Origin: Brachypodius melanocephalos | Taxonomy: Eukaryota > Chordata > Aves > Passeriformes > Pycnonotidae | DNA length: 64,000 nt | Assembly (NCBI GenBank): GCA_013398615.1 | Contig: VZSR01001685.1 | Coordinates: 4,929,019 to 4,993,018 of the forward strand | Direction of reading: 5' to 3' | Notes under the pieces: generated by a model | Database searches by the model: none | Told to the model about the DNA's origin: nothing | What the model saw: only the letters and a program-made list of their open reading frames with translations | Translations under genes and position numbers: made by a program | Part shown: positions 49,201 through 58,000 of the stretch, one piece after another | Position numbering within the stretch: position 1 is the first letter of the stretch | How the letters are laid out: every line of letters starts with the position of its first letter

Positions 49201-50135
49201 AGTTCTTCAGTTCTTTCTCCAAAACTAAATAACATAATAAACATTGTGGTATTAATTGCAGGGGTAACAGTAAAAGAGGGTGATGGTTCATTGGATGTGT
49301 AACTTGCAGAGCATTAAGCCAGGCTGAGTTCTAGATCCCTGTGTTTGGGAATCAGGGACAATGTGTGGCTGAGAGCTTCATCTTGCAGGAGAAAAACCTA
49401 AGGTTGTGGCTTTTTGTCAGTGGTCCCTTTTTAAGGTAGTTTTAAGTTGCTGTATGTTATAGCTTGTATATTGTAGCTGTTCATTTAAAAATGCTGGAAG
49501 AATAGGGAGGAGAATGTCAAATATAGATGGTTATAGGTAGATGCATTGTTATTTTGGTAGCTAGAACATTCAAGGATTGGTGAAATGAAGTCTTGGGTGA
49601 TTATCCTCTTCTGGCCATATATTTCCCAGCAATTTCTGAGTTCACTTAAAAGGGATCAGGATGCGACATTGTTCCCTTGTCATACTACACTGTCATTTTG
49701 TAGCTGTCTGGTAAATCCATATTTTTATATTTTTTTAAATTAGTCTTTCCTATTATTAGTCTGTATTCCAGCCTCTAACATAACTTGAACTCTGCTTGTG
49801 TGTTGAGAGCAGAAATTATTAAATTATTACCTAAGGTTGTAGTTGGTTGCTGTATCTCGCCATAGTTGTGTTTGCATAACTCAGCCATACACTGGTAAAA
49901 ATATAGAAAGTGTCTTTGAACTGGGGAATAACTGAACTGCTGACTAGCTGTTACTGAGAATGTCTTTGAAAAGAAGTTTAAGGTGAATATTTTTGGGTTT
50001 TTCTAGGATTTTTTTGAAGAGGTAGAAGATCTAAAACATGCTGTACAGGAATCGGTGAAACTGAACAATGAGTATGAAAAGTGCTTGAAACGAATAAGTG
50101 CAATATATGGACTTCATTTTACATCATACTTGTAA
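42993..50135 (+). CDS. CEP290-like small coiled-coil protein (7 exons, 252 aa)
   Basis: CDS joins 42,993-43,025; 44,130-44,269; 44,856-44,936; 46,782-46,872; 47,545-47,731; 48,615-48,712; 50,007-50,135. All introns are GT-AG and all phases fit, giving 252 residues. The protein has charged coiled-coil blocks at about 12-50 (DENEQLVKKVKKLQ), 86-140 and 179-245, joined by a polar linker at 139-176 with Cys-Cys. The last block (KKLKKEN, AGLDKDFFEEVEDLK, YEKCLKRISAIYG, FTS) resembles the end of CEP290, a large transition-zone protein of cilia, but stops before its acidic tail. A ciliary or centrosomal role is only inference. It lies between divergent IMPA2 and MPPE1, with its own CpG island. The 11-residue first exon is the least certain part. 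I know no symbol for it. Confidence 0.78.
43201..43290 (+). repeat. (CTAT)n microsatellite
   Basis: About 16 perfect CTAT units are followed by imperfect CTGT/CCGT variants. It lies in intron 1 of the CEP290-like gene, about 175 bases after exon 1, and is probably length-variable. Confidence 0.97.
43291..43690. repeat. TA/TG-rich low-complexity DNA
   Basis: A long stretch of ATAT, ATGC and ACAT runs follows the microsatellite. Tyrosine- and isoleucine-rich open frames in it reflect the repeat. Confidence 0.85.
44130..44269 (+). CDS. CEP290-like gene, coding exon 2
   Basis: Encodes LTDENEQLVKKVKKLQIKNK and onward to HVCGTSR (12-57), a heptad-like charged helix. Acceptor TCTTTACAG, donor GAGA then GTAAGA, phase 2. 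A stop overlaps the donor, so the exon must be spliced to continue. Confidence 0.75.
44856..44936 (+). CDS. CEP290-like gene, coding exon 3 (81 bases)
   Basis: Encodes VQVQTETHLWHKGGDSKDVL, then LESDSV (59-84), with split D58 and R85. Acceptor TTCAATTAAG after a T/G-rich tract, donor GTCAG then GTGAGT. It starts and ends in phase 2, so skipping it keeps the frame; it may be a cassette exon. Confidence 0.65.
44937..46781 (+). other. CEP290-like gene intron 3
   Basis: About 1.8 kb of AT-rich intron with GT-AG ends. I looked for further phase-compatible exons and found none convincing. Confidence 0.65.
46782..46872 (+). CDS. CEP290-like gene, coding exon 4
   Basis: Encodes LLQMYNELQKRYVKETKTNK, then EQSEAIKNLT (86-115), clearly coiled coil. 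Acceptor TTCTGTTTTAG, donor ACT then GTAAGT, phase 0 out. Confidence 0.8.
47545..47731 (+). CDS. CEP290-like gene, coding exon 5
   Basis: Encodes IKINELEHNLQEQRQRIEQL (coiled coil), then a polar, likely disordered linker (RKVPWKTS, KRSQTPEGG, KKDSCCSRYF) to residue 177. Acceptor TTGACAG, donor CG then GTAATG, phase 1. Without splicing the frame would run on to a stop near 47,803. Confidence 0.75.
48615..48712 (+). CDS. CEP290-like gene, coding exon 6
   Basis: Encodes split E178, then LLLKEIKKLKKENGKLSAEK and RALKNELAGLDK (179-210). It leads directly into the CEP290-like end. Acceptor AATATAG, donor AAG then GTAATT. Confidence 0.8.
48713..50006 (+). other. CEP290-like gene intron 6
   Basis: About 1.3 kb of AT-rich intron, including a 14-base T run near 49,161. 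No other feature recognised. Confidence 0.7.
50007..50135 (+). CDS. CEP290-like gene, last coding exon
   Basis: Encodes DFFEEVEDLKHAVQESVKLN, then NEYEKCLKRISAIYGLHFTS and YL, then TAA. The FFEE-EDLK phrase and the following helix are the best evidence of kinship with CEP290. Acceptor TTTTTCTAG. Confidence 0.85.
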   Translation, partial: DFFEEVEDLKHAVQESVKLNNEYEKCLKRISAIYGLHFTSYL

Positions 50136-50328
50136 CTACCGGGAAATTTAATGCCAGGTGGAGTTTTCACATATTTTTTATACTTACTGCAACATTTCAA
50201 CCTACCATTGCTTAAGTGGTACCACAGTTTGATAATATAGATTCAGTAATGTGATCTCAATATGACAAGTGCTCGGAAATGTTGTATTTTGTGACCTTGA
50301 TTTTTTTTTGTTTGTTTATATATTTTTA

Positions 50329-50426
50329 AATAAACTGATCTGCTTAACTTCAACTAAGTTTCAAACCTGTCTCTTTCACACTTGCAGATATATTCTGGTT
50401 GTGGATGTTTATAGGAATACAATAAA
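50329..50426 (+). terminator. Poly(A) signals of the CEP290-like gene
   Basis: Two canonical AATAAA hexamers lie at 50,329-50,334 and 50,421-50,426, about 195-290 bases after the stop. Either would give a short 3' UTR. Confidence 0.55.
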
Positions 50427-50429
50427 ATT

Positions 50430-51700
50430 GTTTTATTTTGCAGAATTTCCCAATTTGTTCTTTTCTGTAAGCTACATTAAATCAAAATGTCTGTGTAGAT
50501 TTGTCAGTCTGTGTGAATTTCAGCCCTAAGGATGTGCTAATGCAAACAGAAATTAGTTCTATCATTAAATTATTGCAGAGGGGTTTCTTAAAAGAAAAAT
50601 GCTAAATCTCTGCTTGGAATTTTTCTTCAATCCCAATAATAAATGCAAAATTGTGGATGAAGGAAAGATTTAGTGTTCAGAATTGGAAAGTGTGTTCAGA
50701 GCATTTTGCATCATCAAAAGAAGAATTCATCAGTTCTTTTTTGATGCAAGAGTGAGGTACTTGAAGAACTCTGGTATTTGAAGAGCAGAAAAGGAGAGTG
50801 GAGTGCAGAAAGTCACAGTCCACAAGGCAGAAATGTGTTGCTCCACAGAGGGCAAGCTGGGCATGGAAAAAGACAACTACCAGTAACAAGTGTAGCTTGC
50901 AGAACCTTGTGAGATTTGAATCTGAAATTTGAATCTCATTTGTAAGGATGTTCCACAAAAGTTTAACATAGTTACATTACAGAACTATGTTTTTCTGAAA
51001 AGTGTAAATCTCTACCTTTATGACATTGTGATGGGAGAGTTGAGTGAAAACAGCTTAGGGTAGAAAGACTTGGCTTGCTTAGAACCTAGTACAGCTTCTT
51101 TAGCTTCATAAAAATACACGGACACTCCTGAGGGATAGGACTAGGATTAAGACTCCTGTATCCCACTTCGTTTGTTAGGACAGTTTTATGCAGTTGTAAT
51201 TTAATAAAGAAATTTGCCTCAAGCATGTGCAGTGTTCAGAGTTGCATATTCACTAAGTGATAGGGTAAAGCTCCAGAACTCCTTGTGCCTGCTCTGGCTA
51301 TAGACCACTGTGTTCCTTTGTTTCATTCTTGGCTCACTTGTGAATTAAAGCTGTGTTATGTTCTGAACACAGAAGAAGAGCGATGCAAGTCTGAATTGCC
51401 AGTAAACTTGGTGGAAGAAAAGGAGGATAGCATGTATAACAGAAAATTAGAAGTGCAAAAATGTTTGTAACGCTTGCTAATCAGTAAAATAAACATGGAA
51501 GTTGGAGATGGGAGCAATGCCAGTCACTGGAGCCTTTCCCCCCACAGTGTTGTGGTGTAAAGTTATGCTTCCAGAGTGTTTAAACTTTGGTCCCGTTGCT
51601 AAATGATTCAGTAATTGTTCTCGTCCACAGGCCGATTTTTAAATGTCGTGCAGAACGAGAAACAGTGCGGAATCCTTCAGTCTTTTCTCATAACTAAGGT
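50430..51700. other. Region between the CEP290-like gene and MPPE1 promoter
   Basis: Mostly AT-rich and unrecognised. One open stretch at 51,378-51,470 follows a CAG, encodes an EE-rich peptide ending in TAA, and has AATAAA at 51,488. It might be an alternative last exon, but its acceptor lacks a good pyrimidine tract. Confidence 0.35.
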
Positions 51701-51719
51701 CTCCCGGCTCTGGTGAGAT

Positions 51720-52010
51720 TAATGAGAATAATGAGCCGTGTGAGGGGGAGCGGCAGCAAGGCGCTGCGCAGCGAGGCGGAGCCGCAGCTCCACCCGGCAG
51801 CGGCTGTGCAGCCCCAGAGGAGCTCAGCGGGGATGGGGTGGGAGATGGAATAGGATGGGGTGGGAGATGGAATAGGATGGGATGGGAGATGGGATGGGAT
51901 GGGAGATGGGATGGGATGGGGGCAGCCGTGGGCTGGCAGGTGGCAGAGCGAGGCGGGCAGGGATTTCTCTCAGCCGGTAGTAGGAGCTGTCTTTCAGCTC
52001 GATCTGCATC
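51720..52010. promoter_or_regulatory. MPPE1: Probable MPPE1 promoter / first non-coding exon region
   Basis: A small GC- and CpG-richer block about 2.8 kb upstream of the first MPPE1 coding exon is the only promoter-like sequence between the two plus-strand genes. It includes a G-rich minisatellite at 51,831-51,920. The exact start and the 5' UTR donor cannot be fixed. Confidence 0.45.
51831..51920 (+). repeat. 22-bp G-rich minisatellite
   Basis: Two perfect 22-base units (GGATGGGGTGGGAGATGGAA then TA) at 51,831 and 51,853 are followed by shortened GGGATGGGAGAT variants. The runs of three and four G could form G-quadruplexes. Confidence 0.9.
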
Positions 52011-53973
52011 GCTCACTTTCTATGAGGTTGGGCTGGGTTTTTTCTTCTTTGATTTCCCTTTCCGCTTTTCCTTTCACTATCAGGAATGCTGGCGGTGTAG
52101 GGTGCAGATGGGACACCTCTGGCAATTTCCTCATCTGCGGCACAGCTCCCCAGATAGTAACAATTAGCAGCAGAAACGCCGGAGGAGGAATGTATGTGGA
52201 AGTGACCGGCTCTGTGGTATTGGTTTTGTCTGTTGCTGCTTATGACTTTTGAAAATGGCAGTTTTGCCTTGAAGATACTTTTACTTTCTACTGGTTGCAG
52301 GTTTTGTTTGTTGGCGTGGGTTTCTTTTTTTTCTTCTTCTTCTTTTTAACTTGACAGTATCAGTTTGCTCTTGAAGCTGTGATTTTCATTCATTCATTCA
52401 TTTATTTTCTGGACATGCCTAATTCAAGTTGAGTAACTTACTGGCATTTTCTGTTCCAATTAATGCTGGTTTTGTTGGAAGAGGAGACTGTCTCAGACTA
52501 CTAAAATCTGCTTCCAAATAAGTACTCCTTCTAACTTTGCAGGATAAAGCCATATAAATTTGTGGATAATAATATTCTTTGGATAAGAATTTGCCTGTCA
52601 TTTTGTCCTCGTTGCTGTGCCAGTTAGCAGATACCTCTGCTTTGATCTTGCCTCCTTATGAGATGTACAGGTGAGGTGTTGTTATTTTGTTTGCTAGTTA
52701 AAGTGCAGAATATTGAGGTGAATATTAAACCGGTTAATCAGTCTGTTTGTGTAGTTCCACACACTGTGGAATCGTGACATTTGGCCAGTGGCTTTTCCTG
52801 CTAACCAAGTTTAGGTAGAACTGAATTCCATGCAATTAAGTGTTAGTCATGCTACTGTTTGATAATGCATATTAGAAATGTTTCATGGTGCAGGCTAATG
52901 GTTCTTTGTCTCAAATAAGTACTTCATAGTGCTGATATGGGAAGCTTGTGTTTGAAAATAAGTGGCTATTATCAAACAGGGGTTTTGGTTGGAAAAATAA
53001 CATAATAATCATGTGTCAGTATTCACTTTCCATGAGACATAAATCAAATGGGCTAGTTCATAGGACAGTGAAGCAGTTTAACTTTGTTCTGTGTTCTGCA
53101 TATAACTGAGGCCAAGATTTTAGAAACAATGCACTAATTTTTGTAATTTTTGTCCCAAATTCCTGATATTTGGAGTATAAATTTTCAAAGGTACGAAATA
53201 TTTACAGCTCTAGTCAGATTTAGCTAATTTAGACTTGGTCTGCTAATCACTGAATACTGTGTTCAGTAATTGCTCATATCCAGGATATTAGTCCTAAATT
53301 AGGATTTTTATATTGTAGAAAGCAAAATTGCAATCCCATTGCTGAGTGAGGGACAACATTTTGTGGATTTCTCTGGAAATTGTTCTCGAGCCTGTGAAGC
53401 AGCATCTCCATAGGTCCCCTGGAGTCCCTTTACTGTGAGCATGCCGCAGTGTTTACCTTTAGAGCAGGGCTTTCAGACCTGTGTGCTCTTCAGACTGAGA
53501 CTCTGAGAGGCTGGACCTGGAAACTGAGGGATTTCATTGGAGTGTTAAGGCTGATGCCTCTCTTCTCTCAGTTGGGATACTTGTGGGCAGTTCCTGAAAA
53601 AGTATTCCTGCCAAGGGCTGTGGAAGAAACAGAAAAAAATATACTGGAGTTTCAAAAGGGGTAAATTCCCTGTTTAGGTTACAAGGTATCCAAGGCAGCA
53701 GAAAGCAGAAAGTACAGTTACCTCACCAATTTAGGCTCATTAACTGTTTCTCTACAGCTGCAGTGAAGTTTCTTTTTTTGAGCCTTAGATGTTTCTTGTT
53801 TTCCTTTTGTCGGAAATGAAGCAGCATTAGTTAATTACCCATGTATCTGTGCCTGTGTTCCTGGATACCTCCCCTAAACTTTTTCTGAGATAGTGAATTG
53901 CCTGTGGTTCTTGGAGATTACAGTGAACCACATTAAAGGTGGTAATGCTGTTGATTTGGTGTAGTCATGTTCT
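52011..53973. other. MPPE1: Presumed MPPE1 5' intron, nothing recognised
   Basis: AT-rich DNA between the presumed promoter and the CR1 element. No exon supported; the open frame at 53,449-53,664 resembles nothing I know. Confidence 0.4.
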
Positions 53974-54352
53974 GTGCCAGAAGATATCCTCTGGGAGTTG
54001 TTTAGCCTGGAGAAAAGGAGACTGAAGGGAGACCTTATTGCTCTCTACAACAACTTGAAATTAGGCTGTAGCCAGGGGGGTGTTGATGTGTTCTCCCAAA
54101 TAAATTATGGGACAAGAGGAAGTGACCACAAGTTTGCCAGTGGAGCTTTAGGTTGGATACTAGGAAAAATTTCTTCACTGGAAGGGTTGTCCTGTATTGG
54201 AACAGGCTGCCCAGGGCAGTGGAGGAGTCACAATCCCTGCAGATATTTTAAAGATGTATAGATGTAGCACCTAGGGACATGGTTTAGTGCTGGGTTAAGG
54301 CTTGGACTCAGTCTTGGGGTTCTTTTCCAACCTCAATGATTCTATATGGATC
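53974..54352 (+). mobile_element. CR1 LINE 3' end, plus orientation
   Basis: Landmarks in order are GAGTTGTTTAGCCTGGAGAA, GGGAGACCTTATTGCTCTCT, ACAACAACTTGAAA, GAACAGGCTGCCCAGGGCAG and the terminal TCTTTTCCAACCTCAATGAT followed by TCTAT. This is a 5'-truncated CR1 tail of about 380 bases. It ends about 350 bases before the MPPE1 coding exon 1. Confidence 0.93.
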
Positions 54353-54704
54353 CTAATGGTTTTTTTTTTTTTCTTTGTTGCAGCTGCTGTTCAGGCTAAG
54401 CTCTGTCTTTACCTACCTTTGACCCCCACTCATAGTGTTTTTTTACTGTAAAGTTCTAAAAAAAGCATCATGCACCAAGATCCTGGCTGGCTGTAATCTG
54501 CTTTTCTTGGTGCTGGTGGGAGCAAGTGCAGCTTTGTGCTCAGCTGGCCATCTCTGTGCCTGGAGGAGAACTTTATGCTTTAGGTCAATTACATTTGCCC
54601 AAGCCTTTCAGGGTGACAAGAAGCTAACAGTGTAGGCCTTGTGTGGTAGCTTTCCACAGGGAATGCTGACTTAATGATTATTTTATTTTGTGTTTTCTCC
54701 ACAG

Positions 54705-54808
54705 GGATTTTGTGCTGACAAAAAGCCCGATGCGATCCTTTGAGTAGCCCAAACTGTTTTCATCTGAGAGAGGAGAAACTTGAGCCATTGTTTTATGCTG
54801 GTACTGCA
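54705..54808 (+). promoter_or_regulatory. MPPE1: MPPE1 5' UTR segment with two upstream ORFs
   Basis: The acceptor TTCTCCACAG at 54,704 suggests the exon begins at 54,705. Two upstream ATGs precede the main start: 54,730-54,747 (five codons and stop) and 54,795-54,836, which overlaps the main ATG in another frame. Both have weak contexts (C and T at -3), while the main ATG has G at -3. Leaky scanning and translational damping are plausible. Confidence 0.5.
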
Positions 54809-55083
54809 ATGCTGGGTTCTAGCTCGACCACTGTGAAGAATCTCCCTCTGAAGAGGAGGCTCTGTTTTCTGCTGAAACTTGTGTGCTTTGTCAGCTCAGT
54901 GTTAATATTTTGTGAATTTTTAATTTACTATGTGGTAATATTTCAATGCCAATGGCCAGATGTGAAAAGTGGAGCTCACATGAGTGAAAAAGAGACTTCA
55001 TCTTCAGTCCTAAAGGCCATAATTTTAGCTGATACACACCTACTTGGTGAAATCAAAGGACATTGGCTGGATAAGCTAAGAAG
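54809..55083 (+). CDS. MPPE1: MPPE1 coding exon 1
   Basis: Encodes residues 1-91: a basic N-terminus (LPLKRRL), the first membrane segment through CEFLIYYVVIFQC, then LKAIILADTHLLGE with metal ligands D75 and H77. Donor AAG then GTAATT, phase 2. Confidence 0.94.
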
Positions 55084-58000
55084 GTAATTATTAATTGTTT
55101 TGAATAATCTCTACCCAGTTTTTAGAGTTTTTAGTAGTATCTAATGGGACAATAATTCACTGTTCTATTAAACAGCAATTCATTAGAATTGTAATGAAAA
55201 AATAAACAAGCTGGTATTACTTCTTGCATGTCTTGGTCCTGATTGTATCATGGTAATGTATCATTGTACCCACCAGGTAAGATGCACCTACTGTCCTTAC
55301 ACCTGATTTCTAAGTATTTAATTTGAATTTCATAATATATTTTCATATTTCAGTGTGGAGGAGCCAGTTTCCCATTGCCAGGCTGTGTCTGTGTATTCAG
55401 AGCTGAGGATCCAGAGATAAGTCAGTGATAACTGGTTCTCTATTTTCCTTTCAGGGAATGGCAAATGGAGAGATCTTTCCAAACTGCCATATGGTTACTG
55501 CAGCCAGATATTGTTTTTATTCTGGGAGATGTTTTTGATGAAGGAAAATGGAGCTCACCTCAGGTATGACATCATCAGCTCTTTTACTTCAGAAAATGAT
55601 GATTTCTTGAAGGAAATGGAAGCAGATTAAGTATGCAAAGCTTTGTTTAATAGCATTACAGTTGTCCTGTTGGTAGAAGTTTCTAGTCTTTCAGATAGGA
55701 GTTGAAATATTGTGGTTCTCCTTCATTTTTGGAAGTACCTTGACAGTTTTGCCCCTCATATAAAACTTACGAAATATAAACATCTGAGCTTGTGCTTCTG
55801 TGTTGGATGCTTGTGATGGGCTGACCCTGACTGGATGCCCAGTGCCCAACAAAGCTGCCCTATCACTTCCCTCCTCAGCTGGAGAGGGGAGAGAAAATAC
55901 AGAAGAGACCCTCCTCCTTTACTGACCTTGGTGTCCGCAGGGGTCTTCCTCTCACAAATTCTCATTCCTCTCTCTGGCTGCAGTTGCAGAGTTTCCTTGT
56001 TTGCCACCTTCCGAATTCTGTTATCCCAGAGGCACTATCAGGTCCATCTTGGAGCTGGCTGGCAATGGCTCTGTAGGACACAGGGGAGGCTCTGCCAGAA
56101 GCCACCCCTGCAGCCCTCCCAGTACCAAAAATTCACCATCCAAACCCACTGCAGAACCTTTGGTGCTGTGGAACAGCACTAATTTCTTCTTCTGTTTCCT
56201 TCCTGCAGGCCTGGGCAGACGATGTCAGGAGGTTTCAGAAGATGTTCAGGCATTCGGGTTTTACGGAGCTGGTGGTCATCGCTGGGAATCACGACATCGG
56301 ATTTCACTATGAGTAAGTCTTGTCAGTGGCAGGAGTACACAAGTGCCAGCAATGGAGTGTCAGCATGCCCACAGTATCTGGTGCTGGGTCTGAAGGACCT
56401 GTTTTGTGGTTATATGGAAATTTCTTGATCATGATCAAATTAGAAAGGGTCATAATGTAGAGTAAGGCCAGTGCAGAGAACAGGTTTATGCTTCTCTGAC
56501 CATCAGCTCTTGTTCAGAGCTGATCCTTCTGCACTGACATGGAATCCTTGAAGCTGCTTTTCCTTGTACTGAGCCTCCTCCTTAGAAAGGCAGCTGAGCA
56601 CATTTCCACTCCTGTTAGCACAAGAGAGTGTAAGTGCCCTCACTCGGCTGGTGCTTGCACTGATGGGAGGGGCTGGAGGACACAAGGGGTGTCAGAGCAT
56701 CGCTGTGGGTTTCCTGAATGATTGCGTGAGCTGCATAATGAGCAGCAAGCGGCATGAATGGTGAGCAAACTGTGTCAGATGAGTTCCAATGGTGATTTCT
56801 TACCTCAGCTGTATTTTTGCTCTGTGACACAGAATGACTACTTACAAGGTAAATCGATTTGAAAAGCTTTTCAACTTTACTTCAGGAAAGCTGATAACTC
56901 GGAAAGGAATCAAGTGAGTATATTTAATTTTTTTCTGATGAAATAGTATGGGAATTTCTCACTTGGAGCCCTTTTTTTTTTGTAATCACCTACCTTATGA
57001 TGTGTTAAACCCCAGACACTTTGTACAAACCTGTAATTTGATATGGACAGCACTATGTAAAGTGTAGCAATTTCCTTTTAAATGGAAAAGTACTGTGGAG
57101 ACAGAATCCATTTCTCTGGTGTGCCTTTACACTTCCTTGCAGCTGGTAATGAGCCATGGCTGTAAACTTATCAGGATAAAGAAACATGAACCAACCCCCT
57201 CTGCGTTTACAAATTGGGAGTTTCAATAATTTTAATAACTTCTTTAGTCTGCAGAAATTAACCCTTGTTTGAGGAATTCGGGAGCACAGCAGTTGTATGT
57301 ATGCAGTTTTTCCACAAGGTGGGGTAATAATGCTCAAGCTGATCTTGGCTTAGAGCAGACCTCGGAGCGGTTTGTTCCCACAGCTGTGTCCCCCTTGCTG
57401 CACCTGTCTGCTGTGTGCCCTGTTACCTCCAGACATCGTGCAGGAACCCGATGAGGGAACGCAATACTGGGTGTGTGGAAAGGTGCTTGAGTCTCAGATT
57501 CAGGCATGGAAGGCCCAGTGCCACTCTGTGTTTGGCACGTGTGCCCTCGGGTTGTACTCACTTGTGGAAATGTGAGATTCAAAACCTACAGGTTTACACT
57601 GGTTCCCTTAATTAAGCAAACGTTATAAATGTTTAATGAAAAATTCTGAACAGGTCTGGAAATGGTTGTGTCTATTTTAGGAAGATCTCTGAGCTTTGTG
57701 AATGCTCAGTATAAAGCTGTTGGTTATCGTGCAGATATGGGGTCCTCAAGATATGTACTTCAGCTGTTTAAAAAATAATTATTAAGGAACATCTCCATGT
57801 CTCCTTTGATAAAAGAGGACAGCAGAATTCTTGCATGCAGATTGTATGTCTGGTATCCATTAACTGCAATAAGTGGCACTACTAATGAAATATTCCAAAA
57901 TAAACTTTTGTACAACAAATCTGTGGTATAAAAGCAGCTTAATTTGCTTAAAGAGAATTAATTTTTGTTTTACTATTGACTAGTATCTCTTAAGTGAATG

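Noticed and set aside
54740..54808. N-terminal extension of MPPE1 from a non-ATG codon
   Set aside because: The frame is open but contains no ATG before 54,809, and the human protein starts at a comparable distance from the membrane segment.
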